Shown one piece after another: positions 17,629 to 25,700 of a DNA stretch of 64,000 bases. The notes beneath the pieces were generated by a model. The model was not told where the DNA came from and searched no databases. It saw only the letters and a program-made list of their open reading frames with translations. This DNA is from CAYSWV01 sp964434865 (lineage in GTDB: Bacteria; Cyanobacteriota; Cyanobacteriia; Thermostichales; Thermostichaceae): contig CAYSWV010000004.1 in assembly GCA_964434865.1 (NCBI GenBank), positions 1 to 64,000 on the forward strand, in the 5' to 3' direction. The first letter of the stretch is position 1. Every line of letters begins with the position of its first letter. The position numbers and the translations under genes were made by a program.

Positions 17629-18639
17629 GATTGGATCGGCCCAAAGCTGACTCGATTGCATCTCAGGGGTGACCAGTCGGGGTTTAATAATCTCAGCTAA
17701 GGCTTGAATGAAGGTTAGATCAGTATTGAGTGCAGGGACCTGGCGAAAGTCAGTAATGCCTGAGCCTTCGGCCAGATGGCGATACTCGATATTGATCTCT
17801 TGTAAGGTTTCGATATGCTCTGAAACAAAGCTGATGGGGACGACTAGCATTTGCTTCAAGCCAGACTCACCTAGTGTGGGAATGATCTCTTCGGTATAGG
17901 GTTCTAGCCATTTCAGGGATCCCACGCGACTCTGATAAGACAACGTATGGTTATTGGGCCGTTGAGTTTGTTGCCAGATCAATTTGACACAGGCTTCCAT
18001 TTCTTGTTGGTAGGGATCCCCATAGATCTGAACATAACTCTCGGGAATACCATGAGCACTGAATAAGACATGGACCTGCTCAGGTTGCTCAAATTGATCT
18101 AGCTGTGTACAGATCGCTTGAGCCATCGCTTTGACATAGAGAGGTTGGTCATACCAAGAGTTAACGAGGCTGAGTTGAATAGAGGCTAAATCAGAATCTT
18201 GCTCCCAAAGAGCCAGTAAGCGCTTGAAACTAGACCCAGTCGTTGTAATCGAGTATTGCGGATAGAGGGGTACCACGACCAAGTGAGTAATACCATCAGA
18301 TTTAATGTGTTGCACTGCCGATTCGATTAGAGGATGCCAGTAGCGCATACCTACATACACAGGAATATCAAAGCCTTCCGAGACTAACTGCTGTTGAAGA
18401 GATTGAGCCTGATCAGCTGTAATGCGACGTAATGGGGACCCCCCTCCAATCATCTCGTAGTTTTGCTTCGATTTTTTGGCTCTTGAGTTTGAGATCAACC
18501 AAGCAAAAACTGGCTGGAGCGAAGTGATGGGTAATCGGATCAAGTCAGGATCTGAAAATAAATTGTATAGAAAAGGCTGGACATCTGCCTGAGTCTCGGG
18601 TCCGCCCAGATTTAGTAAAAGTACTCCGCTCCGTTTCAT
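17605..18639 (-). CDS. hemH: Ferrochelatase, without the C-terminal chlorophyll-binding extension
   Basis: Inserts Fe2+ into protoporphyrin IX, the last step of protoheme synthesis. The ATG at 18639 (344 aa) is chosen because the product then begins MKRSGVLLLNLGGPE as in other ferrochelatases; an in-frame ATG at 18699 adds 20 residues. The metal-inserting histidine lies in VLFSAHGIPESYV, and the conserved glutamate block is FVSEHIETLQEINIEYRHLA. Most cyanobacterial HemH proteins are about 387 aa and end in a proline-rich linker plus an Hlip/CAB helix. Here the protein stops shortly after the catalytic domain (SLVNGNV) and no ExxNGRxAM motif follows. A separate Hlip gene lies just upstream in divergent orientation. 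Confidence 0.95.
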   Translation of the reverse strand: MKRSGVLLLNLGGPETQADVQPFLYNLFSDPDLIRLPITSLQPVFAWLISNSRAKKSKQNYEMIGGGSPLRRITADQAQSLQQQLVSEGFDIPVYVGMRYWHPLIESAVQHIKSDGITHLVVVPLYPQYSITTTGSSFKRLLALWEQDSDLASIQLSLVNSWYDQPLYVKAMAQAICTQLDQFEQPEQVHVLFSAHGIPESYVQIYGDPYQQEMEACVKLIWQQTQRPNNHTLSYQSRVGSLKWLEPYTEEIIPTLGESGLKQMLVVPISFVSEHIETLQEINIEYRHLAEGSGITDFRQVPALNTDLTFIQALAEIIKPRLVTPEMQSSQLWADPISLVNGNV

Positions 18640-18762
18640 ATCCAGCAATAATCGAATAACAACTATATCCAATGTAAGGGGTCTTAACATTTTTTGCACT
18701 GATTCTCAGACTATATCTGCAGTTTTGAGTGGGTTTGCAGCATGAAAGCTGAGGCTAATCAA

Positions 18763-18806
18763 CCATTTTGGTCGATCCCTTTCGGTCAATCCATTTTGGT
18801 CGATCC
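18763..18806. repeat. Pair of 16-bp direct repeats upstream of hli
   Basis: CCATTTTGGTCGATCC occurs at 18763-18778 and again at 18791-18806, with 12 bases between copies (28-bp period). The pair lies just upstream of the predicted -35 element of the Hlip gene, in the region shared with divergent hemH. The spacing suggests a regulator-binding site, but the motif is not one I recognise. Confidence 0.45.
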
Positions 18807-18816
18807 TTGAGACTTC

Positions 18817-18845
18817 TTGACATCTCTTAACAGATTCGTTAACTT
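18817..18845 (+). promoter_or_regulatory. Predicted sigma-70-type promoter of hli
   Basis: A perfect -35 hexamer TTGACA (18817-18822) is followed after 17 bases by TAACTT (18840-18845) as a weak -10. The predicted transcript would start near 18852, giving a 5' leader of about 39 nt that contains the HLR1 box. Confidence 0.5.
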
Positions 18846-18855
18846 AAGTGAAGGG

Positions 18856-18873
18856 TTTACATACTGTTACATT
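18856..18873 (+). promoter_or_regulatory. HLR1 box (RpaB binding site)
   Basis: TTTACATACTGTTACATT fits the published HLR1 consensus (G/T)TTACA(T/A)(T/A)-NN-(G/T)TTACA(T/A)(T/A) at every position. HLR1 is bound by the response regulator RpaB, which holds high-light genes off in low light and releases them in high light. Here the box lies at or just after the predicted transcription start, the position expected for repression. Confidence 0.75.
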
Positions 18874-18890
18874 CAAGATTAGGAGTAATC

Positions 18891-19034
18891 ATGCAAACTA
18901 ACGAATCTAAGTTCGGCTTCACTTCATTTGCTGAAAAGTGGAATGGTCGTCTAGCTATGCTAGGTTTTGTTATCGGTGTAGCTACTGAAGTCCTAACCGG
19001 TCAAGGTATTCTTTCACAAGTTGGCTTAATGTAG
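18891..19034 (+). CDS. hli: High-light-inducible protein (small CAB-like protein, HliC/ScpB type)
   Basis: A 47-aa one-helix protein of the chlorophyll a/b-binding superfamily. The helix contains the diagnostic EKWNGRLAMLGFVIGVATE, where Glu and Asn ligate chlorophyll and Arg pairs with the Glu of a partner helix, followed by LTGQGILSQVGL as in HliC-type proteins. These proteins sit in the thylakoid membrane, dimerise, bind chlorophyll and carotenoid, and protect photosystem II assembly and chlorophyll synthesis. AGGAG lies five bases before the ATG. The gene has its own promoter, an HLR1 box and a terminator, so it is probably a single-gene high-light-responsive unit. It is divergent from hemH, whose own Hlip tail is missing. 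Confidence 0.95.
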   Translation: MQTNESKFGFTSFAEKWNGRLAMLGFVIGVATEVLTGQGILSQVGLM

Positions 19035-19058
19035 TCACTTAGCTGGTTATTAATCTTT

Positions 19059-20216
19059 TTATTCCCCAGGTTCTTCCAGATCTTGGGGATTTTTAAACCA
19101 AAGACCTCTAGCTTCAGTGATAGAATTGAGATGGTGTCGATCTAACTTTGCTTGTAGCCCTTGTAAAATCTGTTTGGCTAAACTGGGCCCTTGATAAATC
19201 CAACCTGTATAGAGTTGAATAAGCGAAGCTCCAGATGTGATTTTTTCCCAGGCATCTTCAACTGAAAAAATGCCTCCGACTCCAATAATAGGCAGTGTTG
19301 AGTGTTGGTAGATAAACCGAATGATCTCGGTTGCTTGTTGCCGTAAGGGAACACCACTGATCCCACCTGCCTCATCAGTGAGGGGGCGTCCAGTCATTGG
19401 GACATGCGTTGTTCGCAGATTTTCACGACTTGTCGTGGTATTGGTAGCGATGATGCCGGACAGCTGATAAGTCTTAGCACACTCTAAAATGGCAGCAATA
19501 TTGTCCCAAGTCAAATCAGGGGCGATCTTGAGGAGTAGAGGTTTAGCCATCTGATTTTCATCTTGAAGAGCACCTAGAATACTGCTGAGGCTGTCTGTGC
19601 TTTGAAGGGTACGGAGCCCAGGAGTATTTGGAGAGCTAACATTAATCACAAAGTAGCTGCCCCAATCTTTTAATTGCTTAAAGCTGGTTACATAGTCGAA
19701 TGCGGCTTCAGTTAGAGGTGTTACTTTGGACTTACCGAGATTGATCCCAATGGGAATCGGTATGGTGCCATGAGTATAGCGTTCTTGTAGACGAAGAGCC
19801 ATCGCTAGAGATCCCTGATTGTTAAAGCCCATTCGATTCAGACCCGCTTGATCTAAGGGGAGTCTAAATAAGCGGGGTTTAGGATTACCGGGTTGAGCTA
19901 GGGCAGTTATGGTGCCCAATTCAGCAAAGCCAAACCCCAAGCGATGCCACATACCAGCAGCTAAGCCATCTTTATCCAGCCCAGCAGCCAAACCAACGGG
20001 GTTAGGGAATGTTAGATTCCAGAGCGTTTGAGTCAGTCTGAGATCAGGAACGTTGCTATATGTTGACTGCAATTGTCCAGCTATCCAGGACCAGGGTATT
20101 TGGTGTTGGTAAGTATCGATTTGATTTAAAGCCTTTAAGAGTTGAACCTTAGCAAACTCAGGATCAACCTTTAACTGAGTAAATAATAGATGAGATAATA
20201 AGGTGTAGGGACTCAA
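19059..20216 (-). CDS. pyrD: Dihydroorotate dehydrogenase (quinone), class 2
   Basis: Oxidises dihydroorotate to orotate in pyrimidine synthesis, passing electrons to membrane quinone. The 385-aa protein has the class 2 pattern: an N-terminal helical membrane-association segment (residues about 1-60), then NPVGLAAGLDKDG, FAELGTITALAQPGNPKPR, NRMGFNNQG, the FMN-binding block GINLGKSK, and VINVSSPNTPGLR with the serine that acts as catalytic base in class 2 enzymes. GVGGIFSVEDA and SGASLIQLYTG close the barrel. The open frame begins with TTG at 20216, with AGGAT a few bases upstream; no better ATG is available near the family start. It is convergent with hli. Confidence 0.95.
   Translation of the reverse strand: MSPYTLLSHLLFTQLKVDPEFAKVQLLKALNQIDTYQHQIPWSWIAGQLQSTYSNVPDLRLTQTLWNLTFPNPVGLAAGLDKDGLAAGMWHRLGFGFAELGTITALAQPGNPKPRLFRLPLDQAGLNRMGFNNQGSLAMALRLQERYTHGTIPIPIGINLGKSKVTPLTEAAFDYVTSFKQLKDWGSYFVINVSSPNTPGLRTLQSTDSLSSILGALQDENQMAKPLLLKIAPDLTWDNIAAILECAKTYQLSGIIATNTTTSRENLRTTHVPMTGRPLTDEAGGISGVPLRQQATEIIRFIYQHSTLPIIGVGGIFSVEDAWEKITSGASLIQLYTGWIYQGPSLAKQILQGLQAKLDRHHLNSITEARGLWFKNPQDLEEPGE
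19064..19094 (+). terminator. Probable rho-independent terminator of hli
   Basis: CCCCAGG at 19064-19070 can pair with CTTGGGG at 19082-19088 (seven pairs including one G-U) around an 11-base loop, followed by ATTTTT. It lies 30 bases after the hli stop, inside the 3' coding end of convergent pyrD. Confidence 0.5.
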
Positions 20217-20579
20217 AGTTGGATCCTGATCTCAACAACCTAAAAAAGGACAAATTGATATCTTTTAATCCGCAATTTTGCAGATGAGGGCTGGCAGCAA
20301 AATAAACCTATATGATTTTAGCATTGCCTGTGTGATCTTAGCCTTGATGGTAAAGTTAGGAGTATTGTCCACGTTATTGCTCAGACTATGTTGCTCAAAG
20401 GAGATCCGTCCGCTTACTTAACAATAGCTTGAGCTAGAAGATCCAGTTTTAAATGATCATTAGATATTGAAATCAATCGCTTGGAGTAAGAGGGTTGTAC
20501 AGGTTGATTGAGTTAGACCAATTGCAGTTGGGCATCGTGAAAGATATAATCGGCTTGTTGATTAGCGCGTGATTTGATC
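20217..20579. other. Intergenic region before the tailoring cluster
   Basis: This 363-bp stretch separates housekeeping pyrD from the first gene of the secondary-metabolism region. It is AT-rich, with no RNA gene, insertion-sequence end or integrase remnant that I can see. The promoter of the sulfotransferase is probably here, but no clear -35/-10 pair stands out. Confidence 0.45.
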
Positions 20580-21542
20580 ATGGTAAATACTTATATTGGC
20601 ATACCAGATATTCAGTATTTATCTCACTTAAAGGATGTATCATTTCAACCTATTTTTATTATGGGGATGCACCGATCTGGAACTTCGATTCTATACAAAG
20701 CCCTAGCTGCAACAGGCTGTTTTAATTACGTTCAAGCGTACCATATTATTGAGTATGATCGAATCTTGGCTAATTTTTTTGAGGGTGGGCAAGAGACTGC
20801 CATCCAAAAACTGACTCAAACATTCGAAGAGGCTGATCTAACTAATCGCTTAATTGATCAACTTGTTGTTAGTCCATTAACACCAGAAGAATATGGTTTT
20901 ATTCTACTTAATGCTGAAACTAAAGGGTATGTTTGTACTGAAAATCTCTCACTCTTTACTGAACTCTGCAAGAAAGTGCAGCTGGTTTCAGCCCAGGATA
21001 AGCCCCTTCTGCTTAAGAACCCACCTTGTTTTCCAGAATACATGTACATAAAAATCAAGTTCCCTGCTGCCAAATTTATTTTCCTACACAGGGATCCAGT
21101 TTTTGTACTCAGTTCTCAATTGAAAGCTTGGCATGATTCCTTCTCAAAAGTTAACCCTTATTTTGCCTTACTGAGTAGCAAATATCATAACGCCATGACT
21201 GATTCTAAAAAGTTTTTGGAAAATGTTCACTCTACGCCTCTGTATGAAGTGGCCAGCAACACTCTATGTAAAATTTCGTTAATGATAGACTACTACCTTG
21301 ATCATATAGGCAAACTGGGGGAATCAGAGTACGTTTCTATACGATATGAAGACTTGTGTGAGTCTCCTGCATCAACCCTCAAGACAGTCATGGACTTTTT
21401 GGAACTAACACCACAGAAAGACCCATTAGAAACGATCACTATTGAGTCCCGTACTTCCAAGCTCCTACCCATGGTTAAGAGAGTGAGACATCGAATCAAA
21501 CGTCAGCTCAAGCCTTACCTGGACTATTGTGGCTATCAGTAA
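20580..21542 (+). CDS. PAPS-dependent sulfotransferase family protein
   Basis: A 320-aa protein. FIMGMHRSGTSILYKAL near the N-terminus is the 5'-phosphosulfate-binding loop, and FIFLHRDPVFVLSSQLKAW is the 3'-phosphate-binding block of the sulfotransferase fold. VSIRYEDLCESP, followed by a FLEL helix, is typical of Sulfotransfer_3-type enzymes. It would transfer sulfate from PAPS to a hydroxyl or amine. ATG 20580 is preferred over TTG 20574, although no strong ribosome site is seen. It heads the same-strand run with the two FkbM genes, so sulfation of the glycoside or polyketide made by this region is a reasonable inference; the acceptor is unknown. Confidence 0.82.
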   Translation: MVNTYIGIPDIQYLSHLKDVSFQPIFIMGMHRSGTSILYKALAATGCFNYVQAYHIIEYDRILANFFEGGQETAIQKLTQTFEEADLTNRLIDQLVVSPLTPEEYGFILLNAETKGYVCTENLSLFTELCKKVQLVSAQDKPLLLKNPPCFPEYMYIKIKFPAAKFIFLHRDPVFVLSSQLKAWHDSFSKVNPYFALLSSKYHNAMTDSKKFLENVHSTPLYEVASNTLCKISLMIDYYLDHIGKLGESEYVSIRYEDLCESPASTLKTVMDFLELTPQKDPLETITIESRTSKLLPMVKRVRHRIKRQLKPYLDYCGYQ

Positions 21543-21713
21543 TTTTTCGGATGCAATGATACAGTTTGCAGGATACCATTTATACCGTCAAGTATTTGAT
21601 GTGCAGTATGAAACAATGATTTAGCTAGATGATCTAGTTAGATCGTTTGCTCCTCGGATTTCCGATGTTTACCACATGAATACTTGTATTTTTTGTACTG
21701 AGGCTTTTGGGTC

Positions 21714-22493
21714 ATGTTTACTGAATACAAACCCTCACGATATACTCTCCCTGGTGGTATAGAGGTATACAGTCCTGATTATCATCTTGCTGAATGGACC
21801 TACCAGGAGCAACCTCAGTACTTCAGATATGGGATTAAGCTTGAATCTGATCATGTCATTTTTGATGTTGGTGCCAACATTGGCCTCTTTACAGTTTATG
21901 TTAACAACGTGTTAGGTAAGAATGTAGATGTCTTTGCATTTGAACCCATACCTTCTACGTACAGTGTACTCAGATTAAATCAAGAAACTTTTTGTTCTCC
22001 CAGAACTAGGATCCACAACTATGGGTTGGGAAAACAGACTGAAACAGTTAAATTTTATCATAGTCCCGTTGGCCATGTCCTATCAAGTCGGTATCCTGGA
22101 AGATTTGAGGAGCTGATATCGATCAAGGCGTTCAGATCCTACATAACAACCATTCCGACAGGGGATCGAGAAGAGTTACTAGAAAAGTTACAAAATCCCA
22201 TAGAGCTTCAGTGTCCGATCAAAAAGTTATCAGATGTCATCAATGAGTATGGTGTCACAACGATCGATCTGTTGAAAATTGATGTGGAAAAAAGTGAGTT
22301 TGACGTTTTATTAGGTATTGATCCCGATGATTGGCCTAAGATCAAGCAAGTTGTAGCAGAGATTCATGATTTTGAGAATCATCTGAAGTTGACAGAAGCC
22401 TTATTAAAAGCACAAGGGTTTTCTCAAGTTATCTTTAAACAAGAACGAAATTTTAAGGGGACTGATATTTACATGTTGTATGCAACACGTTAG
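21714..22493 (+). CDS. FkbM-family methyltransferase, copy 1
   Basis: A 259-aa SAM methyltransferase of the FkbM family. VIFDVGANIGLFTVYVN is the SAM-binding glycine motif, VFAFEPIPSTYSVL carries the ribose-binding acidic residue, and TIDLLKIDVEKSEFDVLLGI is the diagnostic FkbM C-terminal block. Family members O-methylate hydroxyls of polyketides (FkbM itself) and of sugars in glycolipids and glycopeptidolipids. The next gene is the same length and about four-fifths identical, so the two arose by tandem duplication. Beside MycE-type sugar methyltransferases and glycosyltransferases, a sugar hydroxyl is the likeliest acceptor, but that is inferred. Confidence 0.88.
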   Translation: MFTEYKPSRYTLPGGIEVYSPDYHLAEWTYQEQPQYFRYGIKLESDHVIFDVGANIGLFTVYVNNVLGKNVDVFAFEPIPSTYSVLRLNQETFCSPRTRIHNYGLGKQTETVKFYHSPVGHVLSSRYPGRFEELISIKAFRSYITTIPTGDREELLEKLQNPIELQCPIKKLSDVINEYGVTTIDLLKIDVEKSEFDVLLGIDPDDWPKIKQVVAEIHDFENHLKLTEALLKAQGFSQVIFKQERNFKGTDIYMLYATR

Positions 22494-22598
22494 AGAATAC
22501 CCTTATTGTTTGACACCTTTGCCTGATATGAAACACTAACAGGAACTGGACTAATACTGGTATGCTTCTAGCAATGCTGTAACCTGAATCCTCTGACT

Positions 22599-23378
22599 AT
22601 GGTCAACAACGATAAGCCGTCAAGATACACACTCCGGAATGGTACAGAGGTCTTCAGTCCTACCTATCAACTGGCTGAGTGGACTTATCAGGAGCTACCT
22701 CAATACTTTAGATATGGGATCAAGCTGGAGCCTAACCAAGTTGTCTTTGATGTAGGTGCTAACATTGGTCTTTTCACTGTTTACATCAATAATGTGCTGA
22801 ATCAGAATGTAGATGTTTTTGCGTTTGAACCCATTCCTTCAACATTTGACGCGCTCAAATTAAATCAAGAAACTTTTTGTTCTGCTAGAACTAAGGTCCA
22901 CAATTATGGGTTAGGAAAACAATCTGAATCAGCTAAGTTTTATCATAGTTCTGTTGGGCATGTACTCTCGAGTCGTTACCCTGGAAGGTTTGAGGATTTG
23001 ATTGCTATTAAAGAGATTAGATCCTATGTAACCTCAATCCCAACTAAAGATAGGGAGGAATTACTAGAAAAACTACGAAATCCTATAGAGCTTCGGTGTC
23101 CAATCAAGAAACTCTCTGATGTTATTCATGAATACACTATTTCAACCATCGACTTGTTAAAGATTGACGTAGAAAAAAGCGAGTTCGATGTTTTATTAGG
23201 CATAGACCAACAAGACTGGCCGAAGATCAAACAAATTGTAGCGGAAATTCATGACTTTGAAGATCATCTGAGATTAACAGAAGCCTTATTGAAAGCACAG
23301 GGCTTTTCTCAAGTTATCTTTAAGCAAGAACGCAAGTTTAGAGAAACGGATATTCATATGCTATACGCCATACGGTAA
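22599..23378 (+). CDS. FkbM-family methyltransferase, copy 2 (tandem duplicate)
   Basis: A 259-aa protein that aligns with copy 1 end to end without gaps. It has the same motifs: VVFDVGANIGLFTVYIN, VFAFEPIPSTFDAL, STIDLLKIDVEKSEFDVLLGI, and a C-terminal QVIFKQERKF. Differences are scattered, with a cluster in the middle helix (residues about 130-150: AIKEIRSYVTSIPTKDR against SIKAFRSYITTIPTGDR), where acceptor specificity could differ. The spacing to copy 1 is 105 bp. The two may methylate different hydroxyls of one sugar. Confidence 0.88.
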   Translation: MVNNDKPSRYTLRNGTEVFSPTYQLAEWTYQELPQYFRYGIKLEPNQVVFDVGANIGLFTVYINNVLNQNVDVFAFEPIPSTFDALKLNQETFCSARTKVHNYGLGKQSESAKFYHSSVGHVLSSRYPGRFEDLIAIKEIRSYVTSIPTKDREELLEKLRNPIELRCPIKKLSDVIHEYTISTIDLLKIDVEKSEFDVLLGIDQQDWPKIKQIVAEIHDFEDHLRLTEALLKAQGFSQVIFKQERKFRETDIHMLYAIR

Positions 23379-23581
23379 GGTATATCGTTCAGAAGAAATA
23401 GATCGGGATACTTGCAGCTAATAATAGTAGCTAAGGTGTCATGATCCATAAAGCTTGACCATTCTTGCCTTAACTAAACTGAGTAATCTTTCTCATGAGG
23501 TGAAAGGGTATGGTAGTATCCTACTAGCTTGTAACACCTTTCTATTCTGGCTAATTTACAATTTCAGCCGAGGGCCATAGC

Positions 23582-24385
23582 ATGAATGACTTAGAGCGAT
23601 ACTTTATAAACAACGAGGGCCGATTAATCTGGAAATGGAGACATTACTTTGAGATCTATGAGCGGCACTTCTCTCGATTTAGGGATACTGACGTCAATGT
23701 TGTTGAGATTGGCGTATTAGAGGGCGGTTCTCTGCAAATGTGGAAACACTATTTTGGTCCGAAAGCTAAAATATATGGTATTGACATCCTGGAGAAGTGT
23801 AGAAAATTCAAAGAAGATCAAGTAGACATTTTTATTGGTAATATTGAGGACAAAGGGTTTCTCAAAATGCTTAGGGATACCATTCGAATTGATATCTTGA
23901 TTGATGATGGCGGTCACTCGATGACACAACAGATCACTGCTTTTGAAGGTCTGTTTGATCATATCAGTGATCATGGAGTTTACCTCTGTGAGGATACCTT
24001 TTCTTCCTATCATCCTAGAGAGTATGGTGGCGGCTACAAAAAGCCAGATACTTTTATTGAATTTAGCAAAAATTTTATTGATTATATCCATGCATGGCAC
24101 AGTGGTAAGGATTATTTCCCAACCAAAGCTGAGAAACTTCCTGCACCTGTTGAGTTATCCGTGTCAAACTTTACTCGCTCAGTTCATTCATTACACTATT
24201 ATGATAGCGTTTTGGTGATAGAGAAACGCCCTATTGAACAACCTTACATGGTCTATTCTGGTAAACCACCCATGGCACTTGAAGCCGTTCTAAAGAAAAT
24301 TGTGCATAATTACCGTGTTGAAGATCGTTTCTTTGCTGATTCCGCTATTGAAGCTCCTACTGTAGGATCAGAAGAGCCATCTTAA
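23582..24385 (+). CDS. MycE/TylE-type metal-dependent sugar O-methyltransferase, copy 1
   Basis: A 267-aa catalytic domain. The SAM motif VEIGVLEGGSLQMW begins at residue 41. Asp109 and His112 (IDDGGH) and Glu137-Asp138 (CED) fall at exactly the spacing recalled for the metal ligands and base of MycE (Asp275, His278, Glu303, Asp304), the mycinamicin 2''-O-methyltransferase. Relatives methylate deoxysugar hydroxyls in macrolides and rhamnose in mycobacterial phenolic glycolipids. The N-terminal domain of MycE is absent, so only the catalytic part is kept. Sequence databases often label such proteins cephalosporin hydroxylase; that name would mislead here. It ends 33 bp from the convergent glycosyltransferase. 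Confidence 0.85.
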   Translation: MNDLERYFINNEGRLIWKWRHYFEIYERHFSRFRDTDVNVVEIGVLEGGSLQMWKHYFGPKAKIYGIDILEKCRKFKEDQVDIFIGNIEDKGFLKMLRDTIRIDILIDDGGHSMTQQITAFEGLFDHISDHGVYLCEDTFSSYHPREYGGGYKKPDTFIEFSKNFIDYIHAWHSGKDYFPTKAEKLPAPVELSVSNFTRSVHSLHYYDSVLVIEKRPIEQPYMVYSGKPPMALEAVLKKIVHNYRVEDRFFADSAIEAPTVGSEEPS

Positions 24386-24418
24386 ATCTAGAAATGAACC
24401 TGGGCTTGGCGGTATGAC

Positions 24419-25663
24419 TCAGGATTGATCAGTATAGACATTAGAATCCATCGGGGTACAGTTTTCCAGAATCTTTTCGGCAGCTACATAAGCTCCATCC
24501 TGTTCGTCGTTGATGATGGTACCAAGCTCTTCTGCCCGTTGGAGCATGGTTTGAGTCAAGACTTGCTGGAGTGAGTGTTTCAAGGTACGAGCACTTAGAT
24601 CTGTGCGTCTGAGGGTGAGCGATACACCCAGATTTTCAAGCATAGTGGCATTTTGAAATTGATCTCCCAGATAAGGCACAATGACCATGGGCCGCTTCGA
24701 CCGTAGAGCTGTTGCACAGGTATTGATCCCGCCATGATGGACAACGGCGGCACACCTTGGAAAAACAATACTATAAGGAGCAAACTGAACACCCAGGATC
24801 TGGTTAGGTAAGTGAGGAGGGACATGACGCCCACAAAAAAAGAGTCCTCGACAATTGAGTTCTGCACAAACCTGAATAGCATCTTCAAAAAAGCCTCCTG
24901 CTACACTGACGGCATTAGTGCCTAAACCAAAGGCAATAGGAGGGGTCCCTTGGGTTAAAAAGGTGAGAATCTCTTCAGGACAGGGATCAGACAATAGCTT
25001 AGGAAAACCACAAACAGTTAACTTGGGAAATCGCTCAGATGCTGGCAGACTCAGTACTGGAGACCATAATCCTAGATGATTGTCAGCTTGCTGGATAGTA
25101 TCTTCCCATATCGAGGATGTCCATTTGATCTCAAGTGAACGACAAATTTTCTTTAAAAGGACGTTGCATTGACGTAGTATAGCAAGCAATAATTTGCCTT
25201 TTTTATAGGTTTTTGACTGAGCTAAAAACAGAGCACCTGGCTGTGGAAACGTTACTGAATAAGGGATAGCTGACTTGATAGCGGCCCAGGCGGCTCCTAC
25301 AGCCAAAAAATGAGCAATGACAGCAATAGGTTGAGTTTCTTCAATGAATTTTAAGGACAGGGTGTACATTTTCTCGGTACAAGGCACGCCCCAAGTGTAC
25401 CAACCATGGCTGGCTGTTTTGATATGATCACTCCAATCACTACCATCATAGCCTGCTTCAAATGCTTCCTCTGTAATTGAAGAGGCAACCCTAGTATCAC
25501 CAATAGAATACACTTCAAGGCCAAATTTTTCGATGTGATCTACCCACTGATCATTGACTAACAAGATAGAGCGTAGCCCCAAGCTTTTGAGAGCATGTGC
25601 AATTGAGATACTGGGTTCGATATCACCCAAAGTACCAATGGCTGCCAGAATAATAGTATGCAT
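24419..25663 (-). CDS. GT1-fold glycosyltransferase, copy 1
   Basis: A 414-aa two-domain GT-B glycosyltransferase. The N-terminus reads AAIGTLGDIEPSISIAHAL, the usual acceptor-domain opening of the sterol-glucosyltransferase/macrolide-glycosyltransferase group. The nucleotide-sugar site is in the C-terminal domain: FAPYSIVFPRCAAVVHHGG, then NTCATALRSKRPMVIVPYLG, ending in DQFQN. Such enzymes transfer a sugar from UDP or dTDP donors to a hydroxyl. Two homologues lie at 31599 and 32892. It is followed on the minus strand by a convergent MycE-type gene and preceded by an FkbM gene 37 bp upstream, which probably shares its transcript. Confidence 0.9.
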   Translation of the reverse strand: MHTIILAAIGTLGDIEPSISIAHALKSLGLRSILLVNDQWVDHIEKFGLEVYSIGDTRVASSITEEAFEAGYDGSDWSDHIKTASHGWYTWGVPCTEKMYTLSLKFIEETQPIAVIAHFLAVGAAWAAIKSAIPYSVTFPQPGALFLAQSKTYKKGKLLLAILRQCNVLLKKICRSLEIKWTSSIWEDTIQQADNHLGLWSPVLSLPASERFPKLTVCGFPKLLSDPCPEEILTFLTQGTPPIAFGLGTNAVSVAGGFFEDAIQVCAELNCRGLFFCGRHVPPHLPNQILGVQFAPYSIVFPRCAAVVHHGGINTCATALRSKRPMVIVPYLGDQFQNATMLENLGVSLTLRRTDLSARTLKHSLQQVLTQTMLQRAEELGTIINDEQDGAYVAAEKILENCTPMDSNVYTDQS

Positions 25664-25700
25664 AATAACTAGGTCACCTAGACTACCTGATCAGACCATC

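Noticed and set aside
21625..21637. Short palindrome CTAGAT-G-ATCTAG before the first FkbM gene
   Set aside because: Six-base arms built on GATC/CTAG are expected by chance in this GATC-rich genome.
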